Assembly (NCBI GenBank): GCA_020205615.1
Contig: CM035169.1
Span: 14,949,258 to 15,013,257, forward strand
DNA length: 64,000 bases
Direction of reading: 5' to 3'
DNA from: Panax quinquefolius
Lineage: Eukaryota > Streptophyta > Magnoliopsida > Apiales > Araliaceae
The notes under the pieces: generated by a model
The model's database searches: none
What the model was told of the DNA's origin: nothing
The model's input: only the letters and a program-made list of their open reading frames with translations
Shown: one piece after another, positions 36,108 through 49,095 of the stretch
Layout: every line of letters starts with the position of its first letter
Numbering within the stretch: position 1 is the stretch's first letter
Made by a program: the position numbers and the translations under genes

Positions 36108-39038
36108 ATGGTGTTAGTGTTGGCATTGGGTGATCTTCACATCTCACATAGGGCTCCTGATCTGCCTCCTAAGTTCAAGTCTATGCTTGTTCCGGGCAAG
36201 ATTCAACACATTATTTGTACTGGAAATCTATGTATTAAAGTAAATCATTTTCTACAAATGTTTAATGGGTTTACTGTTATACTGCTTTTGATTTAGTCCT
36301 ACTACTATTCTAATTGTAATATTATACTATCGCTAGGTATTTACTGGTTTATGTTATGTTAGTATATTTAAATTAGGTATTAAGATATTGTATTAGTTGA
36401 TTTTTATAAAAGCATGTGGACGAGCTTAATGTTGTTCCTAATCACTACCTGGAATACCGACATATTAGCTTTATGTCCAATGTCCATGTCATTGATTCCA
36501 TATATCTAATCTTAGACTTGATTAAACTACAATCTGTTGTTGGGTGCTACATGAATTCCTAATGCAATTACCTTGATATTTGGTCTATGTACTGTGATAT
36601 GTGTATCAGTGTATTCTCAGTTCCTGATATTCGATCAGCCCTCCCTTTTGTAAAATTTCTAAAATCCCATAACTGAATCACCTAGGGTATAAATCTTTCT
36701 GGTGATTTTGGCACTAATGAAAAGCGGGACTAGGTGACAACCACAGCCACGTAAGGCTTTACCAGCAAAACTAGCTTGCACTTTTTTAGATTTAATTATA
36801 CTATAGTCTTTTCTTTTTTGGTTCTGATCTTGGTATGTAATTATTTTTCATACTGAGCGTCAATGTTTTATATAACAAATGTAAAAGCAAAGACTACTTT
36901 TTTACGTTGTGAATTATGTTTCCAGGAGGTTCATGATTACTTGAGGACTATTTGTCCTGATTTGCATATTACTAGAGGTGAATATGATGAGGAGGCACGA
37001 TACCCAGAGACCAAGACACTGACTATTGGTCAATTCAAGATTGGAATATGTCATGGTCATCAGGTTTGATTCTCTTTTCTTTCTGTTAGTACTTTAAAGT
37101 TTAAACACCTCTTATTAGAAAATTGTAAGCTACTTGTTTATCTTTCCGGATCATTTAGCCAACACCAAGTAGCTGGTACAGGTATTTTGATTATTTGAGT
37201 ATTTTAGTCCGTCTTCGAGTTAGAACAATGATGTTACACTTTGTTTTGTCTTGTCTTGTCTGTTGTGTTAGGCAACTGAAGTACTGAACTTTGTCCAACA
37301 CTAACTATTTGTGAATTTTTATGTAAAAAAAATTCAGCATCATCTACATCAGATGTTGCGTCGTCAAAATTTTAGGCGTACAGTCATACAGTGTTCACTT
37401 ACTACCTCAATACACTTTTTTTCTAGTTATAACTCTGCTGAACTGCTTGAATAAATCATTATGTTTCTCACTCATGCAATCATTGATTACTGTTATGCAA
37501 ATGGGCCAACAATCTCCATTGTCAAATGAATTACCTTATAAATTTATGTAAATATTGTCTCATTTTCCTCTGTCCTGCTAGCCTTTTTAATAAACATCTA
37601 AACCTAGGATTTCATGTAAGTGTATTGTTTACATAGTTGTCACGGCGCTACTGCAAAGACGCGGCGGTGGTTGACCGCAAAGTGCCTAGGCGATAAGGCG
37701 CCCACTATGACGTCCATATGGCGACAAGTCGTTAACAATGTACAATTTATATATTATTTGTTATACTTAAAAAGCATATTCGACAAAATAAATTTATATA
37801 AATATATTAAACTCAAAACATAATAACTAATACTATGTAATACAATTAAAAACACAATTATATGAATACTTCACAATTAAAATTCAAAAATAAAACACTT
37901 GATATTGAAAACTAGTAGATCAAGTTAACAAACACTATGTAGAGAATAAATGATCAATAGTCAACAATCATCATATATTACAAGTCTAATAAATAATAAA
38001 AATTACATGATATAGCTAGTCCATGAGTTATGATGAGTTATGGGAACAAAATGACTTAATGACTTAACTTGGGCCAGCTACCAAGGCGTAAGCCTTGGCG
38101 GCTCGGCGTCCAAGGCGTTGCCTTGTTCTTCTCTAACGCCGGACACCTAGTCATCTCCTAGACGACACCATGACAACTATAATTGTTTACCCCATCATTT
38201 TCACATTGTAGATTTTGTAGAGGCGTGTACGGTTTCTTGGTTCATTTTGTAACCTTTATGGCGAACATTTGCTGAGTTGTGTGCAGAAATATTGTATTAC
38301 AGATAAATTATTTAAGATTCTTTTTTTCAAATTTATAGCTTTTAGTATGTCATTTAGCTTCTATCCCTCCGCTCTTCTAGTAATTGGGCTCAAGTTGTTA
38401 TTGAAAATCTATTTCTAGATTGACTATGTTTCCAAAATTTAGTGTGCACTCTACCACACTAAATATTAAAAATGTTTTTCATGAAGTGTTGTCATGGTTA
38501 AAATCCCATGGCCTGTTTCTTAGTTTAAACATAAAAAAATGGCAAAAAAGGTAATACCCCACTGTGGTTGTTTGAATTTAAGCATTACCCTATTGAACTT
38601 TAAAAAAATAAAATTGGTACAATTAACTTTTTTAAAATTATTAATTGAACCATTCTGTCCAAGAAATTGGACGGACGTTAAATTGGATTGCATATTTACA
38701 TATGTGACAGCGAGAGAAAAAGAGAACAAAATATTTACTAAATGATTTTGCAACCACGCAAGAATTTAAAGAAAGAAGAATAAGATTTGATTTTCTTTCT
38801 TTCGTTTTCCTATTATTTCTCTCTCTTCCTAAGTCCCAACCTGCGTATGTTTCTTCTTCTAAATTCATATATTTTCTTTCTTCTTCCACAGACCATTCAA
38901 CATCTAATATTGTCAAAGAAAACCTTACTCAGTTGGATTCCTTTTTCTCTTCCAAACTCAATATCATCCAAAGAAGGCTTAAATTGTGATTAAAAGAAAA
39001 AGTTATGCTCTTCTCATCTCTTTTCATATATGTAGGAA

Positions 39039-39094
<56 letters not shown>

Positions 39095-42000
39095 TGATTG
39101 GCGTTCAACTGTAAGATATGGATTTGCAATAAGGTTTGTATTAGAAACCCTAATTACATTGAAGATGGAGGAATCAAACGTGGTGCTGCAAAATTGGGGG
39201 TTCAAATAAAATTTTAGTGCTTTCAATTTCGAAGTAGGCAGTAGCAATTGCGAAGTTGAATTAGATGCAGCCAAAACACAATTGGTTTATAAAATCAAAT
39301 GGATCAATTACCCAACAAAAGCCTTAAATTGCATCACGAATTTTTTCCTCCTCTTTGAGATCTCAAATTTGAAGAAGGATTTAAAGAAGATACGTATCAT
39401 ATGGAGGAAGAAAGAAATGATGAGTTTCTTCAATTCTCTCTCCTCATGACTGAACAAAGTTGTTCTTCATCTTCTCTTAAACCAGGTTGTTGCTTCTAGG
39501 ACTGTGCATTGGTAAAAAATCGAACCAATCCAATCCGAACCGTACTAAACCGGTTACCGAAAGTATCCAAATTCACATACTGATACCGGTACCGGTTAGA
39601 CCCCGAACTAGTTAGCCGATTCGATACCAGTTTTTACCTATTCTTGTACCAGTTGTATATAAGCAACTAAGTATCACTAATTCACTGTTATTATCAACTA
39701 AGCATCACCAATTCACATATTTCAATTAACCCATTCAATCAAATATTCAAAAGATTCAAAATTGAACTAATGAAAATTGAACCATAATAACTAGTCCAAT
39801 TCAAAAGAAAATGATAAAATCACATATCCAACTCTCTTTTTTAGAAGAAAATAAAGAAGTCAAAAAGTTCAACTATTAATAGAAAAAAATTGCAACCCAA
39901 TAATATGAATACAAAAACTTGGAAGTTCAAATTCTAAGCTTTATAGATTCATCATTAGCCTAGTTAATTGAACCTAAATTCATGAATTTGTACAATTAAT
40001 TACTCCATCAAATTTAACTATCAATATTCCAAAACAAGTACAGAATAATTAAACTGGAAATTAAGAAATACAGTAGCAAAATTAGTAAGAATATTACTCC
40101 TACTGGACTACTACTATTTATTTGTAAGTAAACTTACCGACTAATTAAACACTTTAATTAGCCTACCAAATAGGGACTTTGACACCCTAAGGACATTACT
40201 ATAATTTCGTTGCACCCACGCCGCCCTTTCTCCTCCCAAATTTATCCGATTCAACTCGTTCACAACTCGAATCAACTCGTTAATGTCCGACAGCTCCGAA
40301 CAGCTCAAATGAGGTTGTCATATATCTCGAGGAGTAGTTCCTCAAGTAGTCCCAGCCCATGGAGATTGGCCACGCGAATGGTGAGCGAGTGGGCTAGGGA
40401 TAAGAGGGTCTGGTATTGGGAAAAGGAGAGAGAGAATGAAGGTAGTTGAATGGTGATGAGAAGGAGGGTGCGGTAAGTGAAGACTGAACAGAAACGAGAA
40501 TTGAATGGTAAGAGAATATGAATCAGTGGCCGATGGTAGAGGATCGGAGGTTTGGTCGGTGGGAGAGGATGGATCGGAGAATTCGAGATGAAGTTCAGAA
40601 AGGCAGAGAGAATTCGAGATGGAGAGAATTAGAAACTGAGAAAGGGAAGCACAAATCTAATGATCTATTTGGAAAAAGTGAAAGTAGTTAAGTAGCTTTA
40701 GAATAAAATCAAAATGTTTTTAAGTTAACCGGTACAAACCGAACTATCAAAATACCTAACCGGAACCGGTACCAAAAACCGGTCTATACCGAACCGGTTT
40801 TCTCTGTTTCGAACCGGCCGGTTCGGACCAGTCCGGTTTACCTTAAAACCTGAAAATTTTTAACACCCCTAGTTGCTTCATCTTTTCCTAAATCAGGCTT
40901 TTGCTTCATCTTCTCCAAGAACCAAACCCAGTTGCATAAGAAAAAAATATTAAAGCTTTTGTATTATTTTAATAAATGTTTTGATTTTCTAACTTTATAT
41001 TTATTTTTCAATTTTTTTTATTATTCTTTTGCAAGTCAGTAATGGTTTTGATTTTTTCATTTTGTTTGCACAGACATGTAGATAAAATTTGACGTTCGTC
41101 CAACAAATTTGACGGAATGGTTTAATTAATAATTTTTAAAAAGTTCAATTGGTTAATTACATATTTTTAAAGTTCGGTGGTGTAATGCTTAAAAGTCGAC
41201 AATCACAGTGGGATAATACCCCTTTTTGCCTTAAAAAATCCCATACCCATGAAAAAATCAAATTAGTGATACTTTCTTTGTTCCTTTTGATTGTGCCTTC
41301 GTTTTCTATGTATTATTCTTTACCCTTAATGACTTAAAATTAGATAAAATGATAGAAAATGTGATAAAGTTGTAACCATATTAAATTATTTAATATAAGA
41401 TCTAAAATTTCTGAAAATTATTAAATTTCTAATATAATTATGATTTAATGTACTAATTTAAGCTAAATATTTATGACATCTATATTTAATAATATATGCC
41501 ACTTATGTACCGTTATATAAGATTTCACCTAAGTTATTTAGGATATAAGAAAATTTGTTTAAAAAAATATATATATATGTCTTCACATGCTCTTCCGAGA
41601 GTTTTTTGATGATCAAGCTCTGATCATTTACTCAACTCAAAGCCCATTATCCCAATTCCCAAACTAGTTGGGATAGGCTGAAAACGAAAATCATATTGTA
41701 AGCTCGGCTTCTTTACTACAAGCCTTAAAATTAAGTCAAGCTTGGCTTGTTTATATAACAAAACCGAGTCAAACATCAAGTTGTTCGATGAATACCTTGG
41801 CTCACTTGCAGGCCGGAGTCTATGGGAGTTATTTTGTAGTAATTATATTTTTCCTGCTTTTGTATTCTGAAGATCATTCCATGTGGGGATCTGGATTCAT
41901 TGGCCATGCTCCAGAGGCAGCTAGACGTTGACATCCTAGTAACGGGTCACACACATCAATTCACAGCCTACAAACACGAGGCAGGAGTTGTTATAAACCC

Positions 42001-42169
42001 AGGATCTGCCACTGGGGCCTACAGTAGCATAACCTTTGATGTAAACCCCAGCTTTGTTCTCATGGACATCGATGCACTTCGTGTTGTTGTTTATGTTTAT
42101 GAACTCATCGACGGAGAGGTTAAGGTTGACAAGATTGATTTTAAGAAGACGACTGCAGCATCAACGTAG
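36108..42169 (+). CDS. VPS29: VPS29, retromer complex subunit
   Basis: Three exons, 36108-36239, 36926-37063 and 41873-42169, all phase 0, give 188 residues, close to the usual 180-190. Exon 1 [16 protein letters not shown]...CTGNLCIK, exon 2 [14 protein letters not shown]...IGICHGHQ, exon 3 ...GHTHQF...[10 protein letters not shown]...[16 protein letters not shown]. This is the metallophosphoesterase-fold scaffold of retromer (with VPS35 and VPS26), which sorts vacuolar receptors and plasma-membrane proteins from endosomes; the fold's motifs (GDLH, GN, GHTHQ) are visible, though the protein is generally considered non-catalytic. Exon 3 opens I-I-P-C-G-D: Cys94 replaces a Trp that I know as strongly conserved (IPWGD). 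The acceptor before exon 3 is TTCTGAAG, a less common AAG. Intron 2 is 4809 bases and full of transposons. Confidence 0.95.
37633..38181. mobile_element. 549-bp inverted-repeat transposon in VPS29 intron 2
   Basis: Ends ATAGTTGTCACGGCG and, in reverse complement, TATAGTTGTCATGGTG. It is bounded by the perfect 9-base duplication ATTGTTTAC (37624-37632 and 38182-38190). Subterminal regions are GC-rich with GGCG/CCTAGGCG-type repeats (GTGCCTAGGCGATAAGGCG left; AAGGCGTAAGCCTTGGCGG right); the core is AT-rich. No transposase. A 9-bp duplication suggests Mutator type; an 8-bp reading would suggest hAT. Confidence 0.82.
39041..39090. repeat. (GT)25 microsatellite
   Basis: Fifty bases of perfect GT inside the MULE-like element in VPS29 intron 2. 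It produces spurious Thr-His open frames on the minus strand. Confidence 0.97.
39497..40871. mobile_element. hAT-like non-autonomous transposon nested in the MULE
   Basis: Ends TAGGACTGTGCA and, in reverse complement, TAGGGGTGTTAA, with the perfect 8-base duplication GTTGCTTC (39489-39496 and 40872-40879), the hallmark of hAT elements. Both subterminal regions are rich in AACCGGT/ACCGGTT repeats (39540-39600, 40730-40845), the sort of sequence bound by hAT transposases. The interior holds no transposase frame; the 79-codon frame at 40210 has no recognisable domain. Confidence 0.92.
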
Positions 42170-42915
42170 TCCCAGTTATTCACCACAAAGTTAATTATGG
42201 TTTGATAGAATAGGTTCTGGGGTATGTACCAGCATTTACATATGTACGTCTGTCAACTTGCTCTTGTGAATTCTGTTTTTCTTCTTTTGTCACTTTCTCT
42301 TGTTGGCACAAGGAATGATTTTTGAAGGGTGCTGGTGTCATTTTGAAGGTTATTGGCTTATGGCTATGATGGCCTATGAGGTTGAAAACTAGTTGCCAAG
42401 TGCTATATAGTTTGATGAATTCTGTTCCTTGTTGGAAAGGTAGCTTAGCCTATACATGATTTGATGTTGAAATACTTTATTTCAGTTCTTTAAAGAGAGT
42501 TTTGGAAGCAGCCTTGATTTGGAGGCCGATACCCTCTATTTTATTTTATTATAACAATCATATACTTCCTCAGTTGTAAAATTAGAGATACCTAGATCAA
42601 TAAATTTTTAGCTAGAAATGATGGCAGAAAAAGTAATGATAAATTAGGAATTTTATAGTCTTAAAATATAAATTTCTCAAAATTTGGCACAGATTATTTT
42701 AGAACTGATGGAGTAACACAATATCTAGGCCAAGTTACTCTAGATCATAAGCAAAAAACAGGTATGACTTGAGCACAGAGAGTCAGGTTTAGAGAGATTA
42801 ATAATTAACAAAGAAGAAAACTTGATATTCAAAGAATGTTTTTTGTGGAGATGGGACTTGAAATCGAAACATAATTATAGAATCACGGAATCTAAAACAT
42901 TAATTACACTTGATT
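42170..42915. other. Convergent spacer between VPS29 and aldose 1-epimerase
   Basis: The stop codons of the two genes face each other across 746 bases, so this holds both 3' untranslated regions. AT-rich; nothing else recognised. Confidence 0.7.
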
Positions 42916-44626
42916 CTACTGATCAGCTGTGAACCTATAGACCATAATATGCTCATAAGTCTCCCCTGGCTTCACAATCTGGGAAGGGAAATTCGGATGA
43001 TTCACCGAATCCGGAAATCCTTGCGTCTCCAAACACAATCCAGCATGCTTCTTATAAACATACCCACCTTTTCCCTTAACATTGTTTAACATATTACTCG
43101 TATAAAACTGCACCCCTGGTTTATTAGTCCAAAGTTCCATCTTTCTCCCAGATTTCCCATCTTTCACCACGGCCGCCTTGATCAAATGCTCCTTGCTGGT
43201 TCCGTCCAGCACGTAGTTGATATCGTATCCTTCCGGAAGCTCACTGAACTTGCTTCCAATCTCTCTGGGCTGGCGGAAATCGTAGGCTGTCCCTTCCACG
43301 GCCACGATATGACCGGTGGGGATGAGCTCATCATTGACCGGAGTGATCTTGGACGCTAACAATTGGATGGTGTGTGACATGATATCGCCCCTATTTTGGC
43401 CCGCTAGGTTCCAGTATGTGTGTGAAGCTAGATTTACTGGTGTGGCCTTGTTTAGAGGCTTGGCTATCATTTTTATGGCCAACTTATTTGTGTCAATGAG
43501 CATATATGTAACAGATACGGTAAGGTTACCGGGGAATCCTGAGGAGCAGTTGGTTAAAGTAGGAAAAACATTTATATATATATATATATAGTAATTATAG
43601 GATCTTGTTTTTGGTCATTCTATCTAATAATCTTATAGGAGTGAGTTGCATTTAATTTGTATGATTAGAAATTGCAGTTGTATATATAATACTTTTAATA
43701 TAACAAAAGCTATCAAAATGCAACTCTCTACTAATTCATATAAATGTGTCCAAAATCAAGAATCTAAACCCATAAGTATATTAATGGTTACCCTCTTCAC
43801 CATCGGCGCTGTTGTAGGTGAATGTAATATGACTATCTGGTTGGTAGTTTTTCATGCTCCATATAACGTCACTGAATCCCTTGGTACCACCTGATATTAT
43901 TGATTATGACATGATTTCATTACTTTAACAAGATTATATATAATATATACTTTGTAAATGTTACGGGAACGTGGGGGTGAGTATATATAATATATACCGT
44001 GAAGTGTGTTAACTCCGTTATCATTAGCAGGCAATTTATATTCAACACCATTGAGAGTAAAATGAGCGCCTCCAATTCTGTTAGCCACACGGCCCACCAG
44101 ACCACCAAAGTAGGTTGAATCATTCTGTTCAATTATTATCAATAAGGAAAGGAAAAGAAATTTGTCATATAGGAGGACCCAACCAGAATGAAGGCCTTGT
44201 GAAAACTATATATAGTACTTAGAAAAAAAAAAAATAGGAGAAAAAGGAAACTAACACTGTAATCTTTCACTGATTCATATCCAAGCACCACATCATCTAG
44301 TTTTCCTGGAGATATAATATGTGGTAACATCGAAGATTAATTAAACCAAAAACAGAAAAGATTAACAGTGTGAAAGTTTTCAACTGATCGTCTTAATCTT
44401 CATCGCATGGATTAATTAATTAAGTATTCCTTAAGAAAAAGCAAAAATTACCATTCTTGTCGGGGAGTATGAGAGACAAAACAGTAGCGCCAAAATTGGT
44501 GAGCTTGATGGAGAAATCACCCTTTTTCAGCTCATATATACCTATTTTTTCTTCTGCTTTGCATCGAAAAAACAAACAAGCTATCAAAACAAACCAACAT
44601 AATAGTATTGATAGTTTAACCTGCAT
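42916..44626 (-). CDS. Aldose 1-epimerase (galactose mutarotase), secreted form
   Basis: Five exons on the minus strand, 44626-44452, 44305-44256, 44124-43998, 43890-43792 and 43538-42916, give 357 residues; all introns are GT-AG and phases agree. An upstream in-frame TTG at 44632 is not used. The start [20 protein letters not shown] followed by RCKAEE looks like a signal peptide, so secretion or an endomembrane location is likely. Family landmarks: [13 protein letters not shown] (80-92), LHGG with catalytic His117, SHTYWNLAG with His190, GYDINYVLD, and [18 protein letters not shown] with catalytic Glu321. The enzyme interconverts alpha and beta anomers of galactose and glucose. All three expected catalytic residues are present and I see no break. 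An AT-rich TATAAATATAAATA lies 35-48 bases upstream of the ATG and could be the TATA box. Confidence 0.94.
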
Positions 44627-44950
44627 TGTCAATCGATGCTGCAGGAGATAATAATTATATTATTTATATTTATATTCCATTGGGAGCATTGACCAGATTT
44701 ATACAGATACGGATATTGTAAATAGAAACGGACGGGATTTGATTTGGAAAAAACAGATTACTCCTATTTCAAGAGAGAACAGATTATCTCCGCAACTGCA
44801 TGGTAACCGACCCTTGACTAATCTATCTAACGCTTTTTAATGACTCAAATTACTAATAATTACGCTTATTCCTCCAACATAGTTTCACTTTTTTTAGGTC
44901 AAATATACCATTTATGAATTCAAACAAATTTTAAATTTTTTTTAGGTATA
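44627..44950 (-). promoter_or_regulatory. Upstream region of the aldose 1-epimerase gene
   Basis: 324 bases between the start codon and the edge of a solo LTR (44951). On the minus strand, CCAATGG (about 44684-44678) and TATAAATATAAATA (44674-44661) look like CAAT and TATA boxes. The proximal promoter is therefore short before repeats begin. Confidence 0.4.
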
Positions 44951-47450
44951 TGTAACACTCCTTTTCGAAAAGAAAAGTGAGATCACGTGCAAAATAGAAC
45001 ACTAATAATTTTAAAATATTTAATTTAATAATTAATATTTTATTAATGACGAATTAAATATAATTCTTTGAAATTTGACAGAATAATAAAAATTTAAAAT
45101 CAATTAAACTTAGATGATCAAATGTAACTTTCTTCACACGAAACCCTAAATCGCCTCTGCAAATCTGTCGGAAGTAAAATATAGTGCGAGTCAAATGTCC
45201 AGTACGGATATAGAGTACAAAATAATGAATTGAAATAACTAACTCAATTAATTGAAACAATCAAGACTAACACAACGAAATGATAGGCTGAATCAAAAGG
45301 GTTTGATGTTTTTTCATACAGAGTTCAAAACAAAACAAAAATATACATTGCCACGCATGTAAACCAAATAATGTCCTACAAACAATCACATATCGGACTG
45401 CGCAATCCTGATGCATGCAAAATCGGAAGGCGTATTTGGCACAAACATCACCAATCCGCATAACAGAACAAAACATAAAATTAGGGTCGACCCATACGTC
45501 TCCCACAACAAAATCACCATATGGCCAATTACTCCACCGGAGCACAAACGGAGATGTCGTTGACTGATCACACTGCCACAAAAGGTGTCATGTCTCGATG
45601 CCAATAGGACATGATTGTGGTACCCCTACAGGCGGTTATAGCTCATGTATACCCTATCGCTTATTCTATAAAGTTATGATGTCCCAACACATGCGACATA
45701 ATACCAACAAAAGGGTTCTAAGCGTACATGTTGAACCAAATTAAATCATAAACACAATATCTCCAAAATAAGGTAACAATTAGGGGTGCTCAAAAAATTC
45801 GATTTTTCGGTTTTTTTATCGAACTGGTTGAAACCGGTACCGGTAGTACCGGTTTTTTTCGGTTTTGATTTTTTCGGTACCGATTTTTCAGTTTTTTTAT
45901 ACTTTTCGGTACCGGTAATGAAAATTTTGAATTCGATAAAAATCGAAAAAAAAAAGAAAACCGAAATTCTCTTTTTTTTTATGTATGTAAATATTTAGAA
46001 GCCAAATATTTAGAAGCCATGAAGCATTCTGCTTGTGTATGTATACATAAAAAATGTAATTATGATTTTATATAAATATAACACAAAAATATTAATAAAT
46101 AGAACACTTTCATTTGACGATAACCTCATTCGAAAGTGTATATGACCCTTTAAAACCTTAACTGCTTACTTTCAATTTCAATTAATTAGAATAGTATTTT
46201 GTAAATATGATTACGTAGAATTATCATTTTCTCTCGTAATATAGCTTGATAAAACCTTGTAACTCATATAATCTCACGCTAATATCTCCATACGGAACCG
46301 GGAATCACCGAGCTTAGTCGTAATATATAGTATTATAAATATATATATATATATATTTATGATAAAAAGCAGAATATGATTTTATATAAATATAACACAA
46401 AAATCGCCAAGTATTAATAAATAAATCCAGTCCTTTGAATTCCAAAAGACTAGTAGGCATAAGGAGGTACCTGCCTTCAAGGGTAAGGAGCCGAACATTC
46501 TACATGACGGTTCAGGATCATTCTCAGTAGGAGGAGATCAAAGGAGAACACCTAAGAAGGCATCGACGGTCAGGATCAATCATCGCGACGAAGCAAGCAG
46601 CTGTCGAAAGAAATTATGCCGTAAATCCGGATACCGTCACAACCGTTTCACCATGAGGTTAATTCCCGCAATAATCGGCTTTTCCAAGAACGCCGCCTGA
46701 GAGAGAAGGAGATCTCATCAAACCAAGGTGTTGATTTTTTAGAAGAGAGTTCCGAAAACAATCGGGTCGAGGTCCATTCTGGAAAGAAATATTCTCAGTA
46801 GCATTACAAAATTATGGAAAGAATTCGAGATCGACCATACCAAAGCAAAATTTACTATGTTACTACTACTTTAGAAAAGACGCCAGATAAAGGATGGGGA
46901 CTTTGCCATCTGATTTCATCTCCTGATGGGACTTAATAAGTTCCATACACGCTTTTGGAAAGAATGTTAATGATAGCTTCACCAAATTGATGAATCATAA
47001 TAATATGTAAAGAGGTTTAGTAAGCCACCGGACAGGTGTCCGATCTTAATGATCTTCAAGTTGGTTTGTTCCGTAAAAAATCCTGAGAAGTTGGTAAAGA
47101 AATCTGTTTCACCATCCGGAAAGACTTTCCTTCTGTAATATTGTTGTAGAAGAGGCTATGAATAGTTTGAAAATCCTTCGAGCCAATTAAAGGGAGGTGA
47201 TATTCCTAAGACCGGATGTCGATCAAAAGAAGTGGGAGGGTACAACTAAGGCGAAGGTAAATTGAAGAAGATACGTGAACTCCACACGCGACAAGGCGTG
47301 AATCGTGATAATTGCTTTACCCCTCAAGGTTAATAAGGTTTACACCAGCTTGAATACGTAAAGATCGATACTTTTGGATCAAATCGAAAACCACCTTTCT
47401 TTGAACCACCTCGTGATAATTACAAAAGCGGGACACGCGACCCTCGCAAA

Positions 47451-48170
47451 TATTGTGGTTATCATCAAGTCACCGGTCACGACACTAACGAGTGTTGTAA
47501 TTTAAAGGATTTAGTAGAGTAAGATTAAAAGTCGCATTACCGATTCAATATGTACGAGAAGGACCGCCGTGGTCGAAGAAGTTAAGTCAATCAGATCGCT
47601 CAAACGGTTCAAGTACCGCTTTATTCAAAATGCTCAACACCACCACCAAGTGCAAAACAAGTTGATGTAATAACCGGTGGAATCCGTTGGAAGCTTAAGA
47701 AGGAAAAAGAGGAGGTCTTATCTTGATTCGAGAATGTCGATAATAGATGCTACTCAAGATCGATGGAGGCCTTTTTCCGTGAACTGCAGATTATATCATT
47801 TACTGGATGCGGATTATCCTTCGAGCCTACATCGAACCGCATGAAGGGGCATCGGTGATCACAAAGACAAGTAAATTCACGGACGAAACGCGTTTGGTAG
47901 ATAATGGATCTTCTATGGACATTCTTTATGCCCATGCTTTTGTGATGATGCATCTCGATGGGCACAAAATGGAGGTTGATGCGAGGAGGCTCTATACGGC
48001 TTCTAAGAATGACCTCCGGTCAAATAAAAGAGGCACTATCAACTCCCCTGTTATCTTCAAGACTACTTTCAAGAAAGTGGAGATAACTCCTGAATTTTAT
48101 GTCACAAGACGTGGATTCTACTACAACGCCATTTTGGGAAGACCTACATTGACATCTCTTCAGTCGTGAC
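47451..48170 (+). pseudogene. gag C-terminus and protease remnant, Tat-like gypsy
   Basis: 47451-47519 reads YCGYHQVTGHDTNECCNLKD, the zinc-binding-like block typical of plant Tat/Retand gag. 47807-48169 is a 120-codon frame with LVDNGSSMDILYAHAF, the aspartic protease active-site region (D-N-G-S-S) of this lineage, and FYYNAILGRPTL. Further on, YVDIFAMEP (about 48477) and KRLAGKRRIFAP (about 48560) recall the linker into reverse transcriptase, after which the element ends. Broken by stops between blocks; not functional. Confidence 0.75.
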
Positions 48171-48761
48171 TTCCATCCCACATTTCAAAATCAAATTCCT
48201 ACGTCGTGCGGAGTAGCGAAGTGATGGGTGATTTAGACCGCCCGGCTGATGTTATCGAAAACTCGTTATTTCGTCCTAATGGGGGGTTGCAAAATGAAAA
48301 AGACGATGGCAATCGAGATCGAACCTTTCACCGAAGCAACTCGTAACCCTTGGTAATTCGGCATTGGGGACGAGAGGAGATCGAGTCGGTCATTTGGAAA
48401 GCTTCTGACAAGATAAAGTAGGATCGGTTCAGTCTACCAACCTCTTCGACAAATCTTATGGAACTCTTCGCGATGTTATGTTGATATTTTTGCAATGGAG
48501 CCACAAAGACATACCTTTCGTTAGCGGAAGGTCACGAATATAAGTCGAGATAGATCCTTCAAGAGGCTGGCCGGAAAGAGGCGGATATTTGCTCCAAGAG
48601 TCCGAAGATCATCGATTACACAAGAACCTGATAACCTCATTCGGTGTATATGACCAAACCTCTGCTACTTTCAATTTCAATTAATTAGAATAGTATTTTG
48701 TAAATATGATTCTGACCGTGTAGTCCATCCCATTAATCGTAATCTGTAATATATAGTATTA

Positions 48762-48764
<3 letters not shown>

Positions 48765-48801
<37 letters not shown>
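48765..48801. repeat. (TA)n microsatellite
   Basis: TA run in the second direct repeat of the gypsy remnant; the first repeat has a shorter run at about 46340-46358. Confidence 0.9.
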
Positions 48802-48805
<4 letters not shown>

Positions 48806-49095
48806 GATAAAAACAGAATATGATTTTATATAAATATAACACAAAAAATATTAAATAAATAAATTCAGTCCTTTGAATTCAAAAAAATCTAACTTAAAGA
48901 ATTTATTCCCCATTATTTGAACTCATTGAGGTTAATTGAATAATTCTTTTCAAGATAAATGCAGGATTTCAATTCTTAATTAGTAGCATTACAAAATTAA
49001 GAATTCATCGAACCAAAATTTATGTTATGTACTGAACTTAAATGAATGTTAATGATGCATGCATGAAGAAAACTGGAAAGACTTACTGTAATTTC

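Larger units (their letters stand above)
38541..41230. mobile_element. MULE-like element in VPS29 intron 2, itself interrupted
   Basis: Inverted ends GGCAAAAAAGGTAATACC / GGCAAAAAGGGGTATTAT, alignable about 150 bases (CCCACTGTG, TTTAAGCATTAC, GAACTTTAAAA, ACCATTC.GTC). Flanking 9-mers TAAAAAAAT (38532-38540) and TTAAAAAAT (41231-41239) differ by one base. The hAT-like element at 39497-40871 is nested inside; without it the MULE is about 1.3 kb. No transposase frame. Confidence 0.87.
46115..48881 (+). mobile_element. Ty3/gypsy (Tat-like) remnant with possible short LTRs
   Basis: Direct repeats 46115-46444 and 48629-48881 (TGA..GATAACCTCATTC ... CCTTTGAATTC.A) share ATTTCAATTAATTAGAATAG and TTTATGATAAAAA..CAGAATATG blocks. 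Between them is a plus-strand gag-protease remnant. The repeats look like short LTRs (TG..CA), but no target duplication flanks them, and part of the same sequence also occurs once more at 46046, so a simple LTR reading is uncertain. Confidence 0.5.

Noticed and set aside
38929..39274. Minus-strand frames with Thr-His repeats
   Set aside because: Translation of the (GT)25 microsatellite inside a transposon.
41630..41700. CCCAATTCCCAAACTAGTTGGGATAGG, resembling a plant SINE tail
   Set aside because: Too short and no RNA polymerase III boxes or poly tail seen nearby.
45267..45604. Overlapping minus-strand frames of 72 and 104 codons
   Set aside because: They lie inside the GTATA-bounded solo LTR, overlap each other in different frames and show no domain.
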